A DNA stretch of 64,000 nucleotides from Dyella sp. A6 (lineage in GTDB: Bacteria > Pseudomonadota > Gammaproteobacteria > Xanthomonadales > Rhodanobacteraceae). Position numbers and translations under genes: made by a program. Position 1 is the stretch's first letter; every line of letters begins with the position of its first letter. Below are positions 52,784 through 60,201 of this stretch, piece after piece. The notes beneath the pieces were generated by a model. That model saw only the letters and a program-made list of their open reading frames with translations. It was not told the origin of the DNA and searched no databases. The stretch spans positions 1,798,001 to 1,862,000 of the forward strand of contig NZ_CP132911.1 in the NCBI RefSeq assembly GCF_036320485.1, given 5' to 3'.

Positions 52784-53940
52784 GGTCGCTCCTTGGATGA
52801 AGTGATCACGGTGCGCGCCTGCGTCGTGCTGGCATGTCTCGCATCTTCTTCGGCGTGCAAGTAGATGGACGTGGTGGCGATCGAGCTGTGCCGGAGATTG
52901 TGCTGGATGTGATGCACCGGATTGCCGGCCTCGGCCTGATGGGTCGCGGCCGAATGCCGTAGCCAATGCGTGGAAGCCCGCCGCAATCGGGCGGCCCGCA
53001 TGGGATCGGTGGGCGTCAGGACGTCGGCGACGCGCCTGAGGGCATCTTTCACCACCAAGTACACCGCCGTCGCGGTGAGGGGTGCTTCGCGTCCTGCAAT
53101 GCCGAGAATCAACGGGCGCGAACTGTCGCTGGCTGGGACGACGGGCATACCGTGGAAGGCCCGGTAACGCGCAAAGTCGGCCATCAAGGCGTCGCTGATC
53201 GGCACCTCGCCCTCCACGCCGCCTTTGCCGGTCACGCGCAACCACCAGCAGCCGCGACGATGAAGTAGATCGCTCTCACGGGCATGGGCACCTTCGGAGG
53301 CCCGTAAGGCGGTTTCGTAGAGCAACCGAAGGGTCCAGCGGGCACGTTCGTAACGCTGCCGGTCCCGTCCGCTCGCCTGCGGCCAGCGTTCCACGTGAAC
53401 GAGTACATCCTCCCACAGCGCGCGATCCAGGTAGCGCTCGATGGTCCGTCGCCCCTGCCGCGCACGCCGTCGACGAGGCTGCAGCGCGAACGGCGTGCCG
53501 GCGAGATACCCGGCACGGACCAGGTAATTGAATAGCCCCGACAGAATACCGAGCGCCTGGCGTTGGCTCCGCTCAGACAGGGCGCCGGCAAACAACCGAC
53601 GATGATCACCGCGGCGCGCAAGGCCTTCATCGCACCAGGTTGGCAACGGGTGAGCCAGGAACGCCTCGTAGGCCAACACATCCTCGCGCGTCAGGCTGGA
53701 GACCGCTTTGCCACGGATCTGAGTCGCCCATAGCAACAGGCGCTCCGCCTCCTTGCGATAGCTACGAAAGGTGTGCGGTGAGCCGCGGTATTCGGCCAGC
53801 CACAACCCGATCGCCGCCACGTCGTCGTTGGCAGCGATTTGCCGTGAAGTGCCGGCAGGCGTCCGGTTGGTACCTGTCATCCCGGATAAGTGGGCTGGAA
53901 GCGCCGCGGGGACGACGGTGCTGAGGGCCAGATCGCTCAC
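52780..53940 (-). CDS. tnpS: Cointegrate resolution tyrosine recombinase TnpS
   Basis: 386 residues. SAM-like N-domain (WLAEYRGSPHTFRSYRKEAERLLLW) and catalytic domain with R in LLYETALRASEGAHARESDL, HWLRHSAATHQAEAG and final Y in LRHSSIATTSIYLHAEED. Divergent from tnpT, as in Tn4651, with the resolution site expected between them. It resolves the cointegrates made by TnpA. Confidence 0.9.
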   Translation of the reverse strand: MSDLALSTVVPAALPAHLSGMTGTNRTPAGTSRQIAANDDVAAIGLWLAEYRGSPHTFRSYRKEAERLLLWATQIRGKAVSSLTREDVLAYEAFLAHPLPTWCDEGLARRGDHRRLFAGALSERSQRQALGILSGLFNYLVRAGYLAGTPFALQPRRRRARQGRRTIERYLDRALWEDVLVHVERWPQASGRDRQRYERARWTLRLLYETALRASEGAHARESDLLHRRGCWWLRVTGKGGVEGEVPISDALMADFARYRAFHGMPVVPASDSSRPLILGIAGREAPLTATAVYLVVKDALRRVADVLTPTDPMRAARLRRASTHWLRHSAATHQAEAGNPVHHIQHNLRHSSIATTSIYLHAEEDARHASTTQARTVITSSKERP

Positions 53941-54110
53941 GGGCTTTCCGATGTCGGGAGGGGTATGGACTGCGAGCGTACACCGGAAAGACTTTTGATT
54001 ATGGGAGTTATCGTAAATTTCTTGGACTTATCATTACATATATAACGTAATACTGTGATATACATACCAAGCATTCCACGAGATTGACCCACCGAGCGAC
54101 GGGAGCTTCC
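53941..54110. other. Probable resolution site (rst) between tnpS and tnpT
   Basis: 170 nt, noticeably AT-rich in its middle (53990-54065). It contains an inverted repeat ATTAC (54033-54037) / GTAAT (54047-54051) with a 9-nt centre, and the 16-bp repeat at 54067-54082. In Tn4651 the rst core lies in the same position; the exact crossover point here is not determined. Confidence 0.6.
54067..54082 (+). repeat. 16-bp direct repeat, right copy
   Basis: CCAAGCATTCCACGAG, identical to 50428-50443. Confidence 0.6.
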
Positions 54111-55094
54111 ATGAGCCGTGTCAGTGATACCCGCCAACGGACCCGCGAAGCCGCTGCTGTCTTGGTCGCGGACGGTAAACGCCCCCACGAACTCACCGTC
54201 GACCTGATCTATGCCGCCATCCAGCAAGGCAGCCGAACCACCATCAACGACGAACTGAAGCTGTGGAAGGATGAGCGGGCCAAGGCCGATGCACTCGGCG
54301 CCGATCTCCCGCCAGCGATCGCCGATGCCATGCGCTCACTTTGGGTGGCGGCCGTGGAACAAGGGGAGCACGTCTTCAACGAACATCGCCAAGCGCTGGA
54401 GTCCGATCTGGAAACGCAGAAGCGTGCGCTCGATGACATAGTTGTCGAACGAGACGCGGCGCAGGCAGCGGTTCACCAGCTGCAGCACGAGGTCAGTCAG
54501 CTTCGCGAGCAAGGCATCGAGGTGCGGCAGCAGCTCATCCAGGAAACCGAGGCCAAGCGTGATGCCCTTGGCCAGGCTCAAGCGTTGCAGCACGAGGTGG
54601 CGGCCGTTCGTACCGACATGGCTCAGCAACTAGAGGCCGCACGGCAGGCCCACGACCGATTGACCGCCGAATTCCAGGCGACCATTGCCGCCCGCGACGC
54701 GGCGTTTCAAGTGGAACGGGACAAAGCCAACGAGCGCGTGGAGGCCGCTCAAGCCCGCATGCTGCAAGAAACCGATGCCGCGCGGGAAGGACAGCGGCAT
54801 GCAGAGCAGCAATTGGCCAAGCTGCGGCAACGTAGCGAAGACCAGCAGACCAGCCTCACGGAATTGCGACTGGACATGGCGCGTCTTCGCCGGGAATTCG
54901 CGGAGGGCGAAGCGCGCTTGGCGGCGGTGGTCACCATCACGGGCGAGCGCGATCAGCTTGCTTTGGAGCTGGCTGGCGCGCGGGGACAGGTCAGCGGCTT
55001 GAAGGCGGCACTTCAGTCAGCGGAAGCCCGCGCAGTGGTCGCAGAGAACCAGTTGACTGTGGCCCACAAACGCCGTCTATCCAAGCAAAAATGA
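54111..55094 (+). CDS. tnpT: Cointegrate resolution accessory protein TnpT (KfrA-like)
   Basis: 327 residues from the ATG at 54111. An N-terminal KfrA-type DNA-binding domain (TREAAAVLVADGKRPHELTVDLIYAAIQQGSRTTINDELKLWKDE) is followed by a long coiled coil (about 95-325, alanine/glutamine/glutamate heptads). The end KRRLSKQK is basic. In Tn4651 TnpT helps TnpS at the rst site. Confidence 0.88.
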   Translation: MSRVSDTRQRTREAAAVLVADGKRPHELTVDLIYAAIQQGSRTTINDELKLWKDERAKADALGADLPPAIADAMRSLWVAAVEQGEHVFNEHRQALESDLETQKRALDDIVVERDAAQAAVHQLQHEVSQLREQGIEVRQQLIQETEAKRDALGQAQALQHEVAAVRTDMAQQLEAARQAHDRLTAEFQATIAARDAAFQVERDKANERVEAAQARMLQETDAAREGQRHAEQQLAKLRQRSEDQQTSLTELRLDMARLRREFAEGEARLAAVVTITGERDQLALELAGARGQVSGLKAALQSAEARAVVAENQLTVAHKRRLSKQK

Positions 55095-55140
55095 GAGCGG
55101 ACTCGATACGAAATACTATGATCCGTAACGACTTTTCGCT

Positions 55141-55178
55141 CTTATCCCGGTTTTCCGTTCCATTGCTCCCCAAACCCC
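55141..55178 (-). repeat. Right terminal inverted repeat of the transposon
   Basis: 38 bp, one mismatch from the left repeat. Followed by GGGTT, the target duplication. Confidence 0.95.
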
Positions 55179-55190
55179 GGGTTCGGGCAT
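55179..55190 (-). pseudogene. Original 5' end of the interrupted recombinase gene
   Basis: Read on the minus strand, ATG CCC GAA CCC (55190-55179) joins in frame across the GGGTT duplication to AGC GCC CTG CCC CTG (44121 downward), giving MPEPSALPLRVVDALQ. This is the natural start of the recombinase now headed by transposon DNA at 44187. Confidence 0.7.
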
Positions 55191-55235
55191 GGCGAGGCAT
55201 CCAAGGGGCGACCCAAACGCCGCCGATGTGCCATG

Positions 55236-55263
55236 ATAGCGAATAAGTGCCATTATTCGCTAT
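55236..55263. other. Perfect 11-6-11 inverted repeat, candidate tyrosine-recombinase core site
   Basis: Left arm ATAGCGAATAA (55236-55246), spacer GTGCCA, right arm exactly inverse (55253-55263). Two 11-bp arms ending ATAA/TTAT around six bases is the architecture of Xer/dif sites. It lies 46 nt upstream of the original recombinase start, so it is probably that recombinase's crossover site or its autoregulatory operator. Confidence 0.6.
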
Positions 55264-55445
55264 ATAATGTAGCCAAGAATCTGTATTGTTTTCAGAAACT
55301 TACTCTTTCAGCCTTGTGGATGGCGCAGATAAATAACAACACACCGCGGCTTGTCTAAGCCTGCAGCCCGATCGGAACGGGCTGTCGCGAAATATGAGAT
55401 GGCTAGTCACGACAATCCCGGCGAAATTGCAGGGAGGAAGCTTCG

Positions 55446-55784
55446 ATGTCGTATGTCTCGCGAATGTGCGCTCGGCTATTGGTGCCAAGCGTGGTGCCGC
55501 TGCTGGCTTCGCTGCTCGCCGCGGTGGTGGCCAAGACCTTGTTGGACATTCCGGTCTCCATGGGTGGTGCACCCGTGTGGCCCGAACTTCCGGGCACCCT
55601 TGTGGCGTTGGGGTTAGGTGGCAGCGCGTTGTATTACCTCGTTCAATTCGCACGGCTGCTGCTGTGGCAGCGAGGTCACGCGGACTCATGCTATGTCTGT
55701 GGTTGCCTGTTAGGCCGTGAACGTCAGGGGCGCTGGGGTGCGTATCGGCGCTGCCTGGGATGTAGCAAAAACCACTCAATCTAA
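55446..55784 (+). CDS. Small membrane protein with a zinc-ribbon-like tail
   Basis: 112 residues. Two membrane helices (LLVPSVVPLLASLLAAVVAKTLL and GTLVALGLGGSALYYLVQFARLLL) followed by CYVCGCLLGRERQGRWGAYRRCLGCSKNHSI, a CxxC...CxxC metal-binding pattern. Unknown function, typical of accessory regions. AGGGAGG-like ribosome binding site (GGGAGGAAG) upstream. Confidence 0.6.
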   Translation: MSYVSRMCARLLVPSVVPLLASLLAAVVAKTLLDIPVSMGGAPVWPELPGTLVALGLGGSALYYLVQFARLLLWQRGHADSCYVCGCLLGRERQGRWGAYRRCLGCSKNHSI

Positions 55785-55794
55785 GGAGCGATGT

Positions 55795-56025
55795 ATGGCG
55801 ACCAAGCTACCGCGTGGACTGGATGGGCGGACCCGCGACCAAAACCCGCCGAAGGCCGGCGAGATCCGTCAGAAGCGAGGCGATACCTTGGTATCCACCT
55901 TGCGCCGAGAGTACGGCGATGACTTTGCCGCCGGCATTCGGTCCGACGCCAAGCTCGAAACCGTGCGCGAGCGCACCGGCAAAAGTCTGCACCAGCTCGT
56001 GCGGGACATGCCCAAGAAGAAGTGA
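55795..56025 (+). CDS. Small basic protein of mobile elements
   Basis: 76 residues, rich in Lys/Arg: GLDGRTRDQNPPKAGEIRQKRGDTLVSTLRREYGDDFAAGIRSDAKLETVRERTGKSLHQLVRD. AAGGAG lies just upstream. Similar proteins occur on integrated plasmids; no function known. It begins 10 nt after the previous gene. Confidence 0.65.
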   Translation: MATKLPRGLDGRTRDQNPPKAGEIRQKRGDTLVSTLRREYGDDFAAGIRSDAKLETVRERTGKSLHQLVRDMPKKK

Positions 56026-56150
56026 CTTTTCGGAGCATGGCTCACCGCCAGCGGCCAGTCGCGCAAGGCTAGGCTGCCGCTGCAACTGAGAACCAGCGGC
56101 GCATCAGCACGTCGCAGCCTCATGGCGCCCCAAAAGCGTCGAAAAATAGC

Positions 56151-56353
56151 GACACGGTTAACTGGGTGACATGGTTAAGTGGTCAGCTCTCGGCGCCATC
56201 GCACGGCGCATCTCGATTCTGTCGTTTCTCAAACCAGACATCGGGCATGCCGAAGATCCCATTTGATCGCGTGACGAGTGCAATCCTGTAAGAAGGTGAC
56301 ACGGTTACGCGGAGTGACATGGTTAAGTGGGTAGGTGACACGGTTAACTGGGT
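56151..56353 (+). repeat. Five direct repeats of a 16-17 bp unit
   Basis: Units close to GACAYGGTTAASTGGGT at 56151-56167, 56168-56183, 56298-56314, 56316-56332 and 56337-56353, in two clusters about 115 nt apart, all in the same orientation. They recall multiple transposase binding sites at IS21-like ends or plasmid iterons. No matching transposase or Rep gene is adjacent. Confidence 0.75.
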
Positions 56354-56408
56354 GACGACATGACTCCAGCCTTTTTAGCCACCTTCGTAATTTTACATAA
56401 TAGACATT

Positions 56409-56717
56409 ATGCGCAGTCACGGACGGACCCCACGGGCCCGCCCTCGGCGTGTCTGGCGACTGGCCCCTGAGGGCTTCTTGGAGCTTCGGCGCAGCTGCTT
56501 CCTCAGCCGGACCGCCTGTGCCGAGTACCTCGGCGTCAGCGTCCGGACCATTCGGTACTGGGATGCTGGCCGCAGCCGCGTCCCGTGGTCCGCCGTCCGT
56601 CTGCTGCGTTTCGTGCGTATGGGCGACCTGGGCGCGCTCGATGACGCGTGGTCCGGCTGGACCCTCAACCGCAATGGCCTGTGGTCGCCTGAGGGCAAGC
56701 GCTACACGCCTGTTTGA
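56409..56717 (+). CDS. XafT-like Xer recombination activation factor (VC1465 family), C-terminally short
   Basis: 102 residues: RRVWRLAPEGFLELRRSCFLSRTACAEYLGVSVRTIRYWDAGRSRVPWSAVRLLRF, a helix-turn-helix protein matching the VC1465 family, whose Vibrio member XafT helps satellite phage use XerCD/dif. It ends after SPEGKRYTPV, where relatives carry more residues, so it is probably truncated. Family assignment is from memory. Confidence 0.7.
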   Translation: MRSHGRTPRARPRRVWRLAPEGFLELRRSCFLSRTACAEYLGVSVRTIRYWDAGRSRVPWSAVRLLRFVRMGDLGALDDAWSGWTLNRNGLWSPEGKRYTPV

Positions 56718-57029
56718 GGACAACGAACTGCCACCGCTGCACCGAAGAAACTGCCCCCTGGCCGCCAACAAGTTGCCACCAAGTCGAACATCGACCAACA
56801 AAGAACCCCATTCTCGCCGTCGACGCTGACAAGTTGCCGCGAAATTGCTTACTCAAGCGTCCCGTGTCGATGCCGGCATGCGAACAAGGTGCCCCACATT
56901 CGGGCCAACAAGCTGCTACGTATTAGATTGAGTGGTGCAATCGGCACTTATCCTTCGTCAGCAGCGGCAGCAACGCTGTGCAACCGGTGCCCTACCCCCG
57001 AAAGCCCACACTAGTCGCCCAACCTCGAC
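56718..57029. other. Gene-free stretch with degenerate repeats
   Basis: No gene. A loose motif (A/G)ACAA(G/C)(T/C)TGCC recurs near 56721, 56766, 56829, 56882 and 56907 with variations. It may be the decayed downstream part of the XafT-like gene's element. Confidence 0.35.
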
Positions 57030-57881
57030 TCAACCGGGATCAAGATCGAGGAACGTCGAGGTGTTCCGTACGAAGCGCTGGGGATACTGGTACTGGGAGC
57101 CGTGATTGGCGTCGGGATAGAGGATCAGCTGCGCGTTGGGAATGTGCTTCTGCAGGATCAGCGAGTTGACGGTGTAGATGATGACGTCGTTGTCGCCATT
57201 GACGACCAGGGTGGGCTGCTTCAGTTCACGCAGGTAGTCGTAGGGGTTCTCGCGCGGGGCACCCCACTTGCCCAAGGCTTCGAGCTGGGCCGGCGCCACC
57301 TTGTCGTTGGCCTCCGGGTCACGGTCGGCCTGGCGCTGGCGGAAGCGTTCCAGGAACGCATGCCCCGCTGCCTGGCTGGCAGGCGAGTCGGTGAAGAAGA
57401 CTTTCAGCCAGAGATGGTCAGCCGGTTCATAGCTGGCGCCGAAAATGCGCTGGGCCTCGGGGGTGAGCGTGGCCATGCCTTCGCCGCTGCGCGGTCCGGT
57501 GCCCACCAGGACTAGCTTGCGGACCAGAACAGGTTCGGCAATCGCCAGGGTCTGCGCGACCAGTCCGCCGAGGGAGAAACCCAGGGCATCGACCTGGCCC
57601 AGACCCAGGGCGCGGATGAACGCGGCCGAGTCGGCGGCCATGCCCTCGATGGTCGTGGGCACCTCACCGGAGCTGCCGCCGATGCCGGCATTGTCGAAGA
57701 GGATGACTTCGCGATCCTGGGCAAAGCCATCAGTGATAGCGGGGTCCCAATGGTCGAGGGTGCCGGTGAAGTGCATATGCAGGACCAGAGGAATGGTCCC
57801 GGGCTTGCCGAAGCGGCGGTAGGCGAAGCGGATGCCGTTGGCTTCGACGTACTGCGTCGGGGCCGTCTGGTGGGTTTTCAT
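57030..57881 (-). CDS. Alpha/beta-hydrolase
   Basis: 283 residues: HFTGTLDHWDPAI (oxyanion region), nucleophile elbow ALGFSLGGLVAQ (Ser about 102), Asp in NGDNDVIIYTV and His in DANHGSQYQYP. It resembles haloperoxidase/esterase-like alpha/beta-hydrolases. Followed upstream (57938) by a tautomerase on the same strand; both face an AraC regulator. Substrate unknown. Confidence 0.9.
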   Translation of the reverse strand: MKTHQTAPTQYVEANGIRFAYRRFGKPGTIPLVLHMHFTGTLDHWDPAITDGFAQDREVILFDNAGIGGSSGEVPTTIEGMAADSAAFIRALGLGQVDALGFSLGGLVAQTLAIAEPVLVRKLVLVGTGPRSGEGMATLTPEAQRIFGASYEPADHLWLKVFFTDSPASQAAGHAFLERFRQRQADRDPEANDKVAPAQLEALGKWGAPRENPYDYLRELKQPTLVVNGDNDVIIYTVNSLILQKHIPNAQLILYPDANHGSQYQYPQRFVRNTSTFLDLDPG

Positions 57882-57937
57882 GAGGGCTTCCTTTAAGTAA
57901 CGGGATGTCGAGTTGCATCGTTGAACCGCGACAGGGA

Positions 57938-58327
57938 TCAGAGCGCCCCTTCCACGAACTGCGCACTCCCTAAGCCAAAGCTCCAGTCATCGTCGTCATT
58001 GGTCGAGATGTTCACCAGGACATCCGATGACTCCACCCCGGATGCACTGCGAAGTTCGTCGCAGACAGTGCGATAGAAGTGGAGCTTCGAACGCACGCCT
58101 CTGGGACGACTCACGATGCTGATCACGACAACGGCATCGGTTCTCGGGATGTTCAACCCGGTGTCTTCGACCACCAGAGTATGTGCGTCATGCTCGTGCA
58201 CGATCTGATACCGGTCGCGAACCGGCACCAGGAACGACTGGACGACAGCCCGATGCACGGCGTCGCACAGAATCTTCAGCTCTTCCGGGGTCCGGCCACG
58301 TCGGACGTCGATGCGGACCAATGGCAT
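57938..58327 (-). CDS. Tautomerase superfamily protein
   Basis: 129 residues beginning MPLVRIDVRRGRTPEELKILCDAVHRAVVQSF; after Met removal Pro1 would be the catalytic base, as in this superfamily. The later part (DAVVVISIVSRPRGVRSKLHFYRTVCDEL, VLVNISTNDDDDWSFG) fits the MSAD/Tautomerase_2 type. 56 nt upstream of the hydrolase gene and likely in its operon. Confidence 0.88.
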   Translation of the reverse strand: MPLVRIDVRRGRTPEELKILCDAVHRAVVQSFLVPVRDRYQIVHEHDAHTLVVEDTGLNIPRTDAVVVISIVSRPRGVRSKLHFYRTVCDELRSASGVESSDVLVNISTNDDDDWSFGLGSAQFVEGAL

Positions 58328-58581
58328 ATCGGGCTCCCAGGTATCGTTGGCGAGCCTGGCCGCACTCGCGGCGTGCCGGCTCGATTCGTTGGAACCCTAT
58401 AGGGCAACCGGAAGGATGGCTTTGACGAAATGAGCGTTGTTGTTCGCCCTCGTCTCCCGAAGGCCAGGGCGGATGAAAAATCACACTTTTGAGTGATTCG
58501 AACAAATGCGCTCGCATGCACCATGGACCGTATGTCGCGTCGAGACCCTGAGGTCTCTCGCTTTCAGCCGGAGCCAGAACC

Positions 58582-59499
58582 ATGCTGCAGGCCGCCATCC
58601 GAGAATGGTTCGATCGAACCTTCCATATCACCAGCCCCCCTACCCTGTCTTTCCAGTCCTTGACTGGGTGGACATTGGCCGCCGTTGAACTGAGGTGCGA
58701 TACCTCACATCGAGGCTGGACCGATGCGCTTGTTGACGAGCATGCCTACCTGGTCGGCTTGCAGATGGAAACATTCGGGCGTCACGAACTCTGGATCCAG
58801 GGACAGTCCGTTTCCACGGACCCTGTTCAGAACGGCATGGCATACGTCCTCGACTTGTCACAGAGCCCGGTGCTTTACCTTGAGCCGCCCTTTCACCATC
58901 TCATGTTCTATATCCCGAAAATGGCCCTGGCAGAGGCTGGCCGGGAACTCGGTGGCATCGATACGCATGACTTGTTGATCGAGCCTGGCCGATCGGTCAA
59001 CGACCATGTGATACGCGATCTGGGGCGGTTGCTTCTGCCATACGTGCAGCAACCCATGACACACCATCGGCTGCTGGCGGATTCGCTGCTGCTCGCGTTG
59101 CGCGGACACCTGGCAGCCACCTACGGCGGGTTGAGGCCGAATCCACTGTTGCGAATCACGGGGCTTGCGCCGTGGCAACAGCGCAAGGCCAGGGAACTGA
59201 TGCGGGAACATCTTGCCGAAGGCATCTCGTTGCCCGAGCTCGCCATGTCGTGCCGGCTTTCGCCTAGCGCGTTCGTGAAATCGTTCAAGAAGACGTTCGG
59301 TGTCACGCCGCACCAGTGGCTGCTGCAGAAAAGAATCGATTATGCGATCAGCATGATGTCCGACAGCCGCTACTCGCTGGCCGACATCGCATTGTCATCG
59401 GGGTTTTCGGACCAGAGCCATTTCACGCGTATATTCACGCGCCGCATGGGCGCGAGCCCCGGGGTCTACCGGCGTGCGAACCGGGCCGCCATTGCTTGA
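58582..59499 (+). CDS. AraC-family transcription regulator
   Basis: 305 residues. Ligand domain of about 200 residues, then the double helix-turn-helix: ISLPELAMSCRLSPSAFVKSFKKTFGVTPHQWLLQKRID and SLADIALSSGFSDQSHFTRIFTRRMGASPGVYRR. Divergent from the tautomerase-hydrolase pair, 254 nt apart, so it is the likely regulator. Confidence 0.93.
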   Translation: MLQAAIREWFDRTFHITSPPTLSFQSLTGWTLAAVELRCDTSHRGWTDALVDEHAYLVGLQMETFGRHELWIQGQSVSTDPVQNGMAYVLDLSQSPVLYLEPPFHHLMFYIPKMALAEAGRELGGIDTHDLLIEPGRSVNDHVIRDLGRLLLPYVQQPMTHHRLLADSLLLALRGHLAATYGGLRPNPLLRITGLAPWQQRKARELMREHLAEGISLPELAMSCRLSPSAFVKSFKKTFGVTPHQWLLQKRIDYAISMMSDSRYSLADIALSSGFSDQSHFTRIFTRRMGASPGVYRRANRAAIA

Positions 59500-59540
59500 T
59501 CCATTGCGTGGCCACGGCTGACCCGGTCGCCACGGCCTGA

Positions 59541-60173
59541 TCATGGATCGATAAAACCCCTGCGTATGGCGATGGCGACGGCCTGGGTGCGCTGGGATGC
59601 CCCGAGCTTGCCGACAATGTTCTTCACATGCGACTTGATAGTGTCCTCGGAAACGAAAAGCATCTCGGCGATGGCCTTGTTGGTCATGCCGTTCTTGATA
59701 CGCGCCAGCACGTCGCGTTCGCGACGCGTCAGGGGTTCCGACCCCTCGTGGGTATCCATGTTCCGCTTCACCTCCGAATCGATGACACGGATGCCCCGCG
59801 ACGCGGCCCGGATGGCATCGACAATCTCCTGCCGACTGGACGACTTCAGTAAGTAGGAAATGGCACCCAGTTTCAGTGCATGCGAAACACGCGCGTCACC
59901 CGGGTACATCGTGAAAATCACAATGCGCGCATCAGCGTCTATCGCCCTGATGGCCGAAACTGCCTTGAGTCCATCCATGTTGGGCATCTGCAGATCAAGC
60001 AATACGACATCCGGCGTGCGGGCCAGATACTCCGTAACGGCCTGTTCGCCGTCCAGCGCCTCACCGACCACCTCGAGGTCCTGCTCGATATCAATCGCTG
60101 CATGCAGGCCACGCCGCATGATCGGATGGTCGTCGACGATCAGTACTGAAACAGTTTTCCTTGGGTTATCCAT
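59541..60173 (-). CDS. NarL/FixJ-type response regulator
   Basis: 210 residues. Receiver domain (VLIVDDHPIMRRGL, phosphorylation Asp in DVVLLDLQMPNMDG, switch T in VIFTMYPGD, K in YLLKSSSR). LuxR-type helix-turn-helix LTRRERDVLARIKNGMTNKAIAEMLFVSEDTIKSHVKNIVGKL. Adjacent to its probable kinase (60202), gap 28 nt. Confidence 0.95.
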   Translation of the reverse strand: MDNPRKTVSVLIVDDHPIMRRGLHAAIDIEQDLEVVGEALDGEQAVTEYLARTPDVVLLDLQMPNMDGLKAVSAIRAIDADARIVIFTMYPGDARVSHALKLGAISYLLKSSSRQEIVDAIRAASRGIRVIDSEVKRNMDTHEGSEPLTRRERDVLARIKNGMTNKAIAEMLFVSEDTIKSHVKNIVGKLGASQRTQAVAIAIRRGFIDP

Positions 60174-60201
60174 GGGGACCTCGATATCAGACTCGGTGTG
60201 G

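Larger units (their letters stand above)
44127..55178. mobile_element. Complete Tn3-family transposon (11,052 bp), Tn4651-like
   Basis: Inverted repeats of 38 bp at 44127-44164 and 55141-55178, each starting GGGGTTTGGGGAGCAATGG and ending in TAAG inside; 37 of 38 bases match. The 5-bp target duplication GGGTT is perfect (44122-44126 and 55179-55183). Contents: tnpA, multicopper oxidase, FTR1 permease, cupredoxin, a small membrane protein, an AhpD-like protein, merP, merT, merR, a small gene, tnpS and tnpT. The divergent tnpS/tnpT pair puts it in the Tn4651 subgroup. Confidence 0.95.

Noticed and set aside
52466..53245. Long minus-strand frame extending the small gene at 52472 into tnpS
   Set aside because: The upstream part is a shadow of tnpS; the GTG overlapping the tnpS stop is the sensible start.
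55118..55246. 42-codon frame reading out of the right transposon end (MIRNDFSLLSRFSVPLLPKP...)
   Set aside because: It resembles the N-terminus of the recombinase at 43045 only because both are encoded by the transposon's inverted repeat; it is not a gene.
55236..55263. Chromosomal dif site
   Set aside because: The geometry fits, but the arms differ from the conserved CATAA/TTATG-type dif arms and the site lies in an accessory block, so I report it only as a recombinase-type site.
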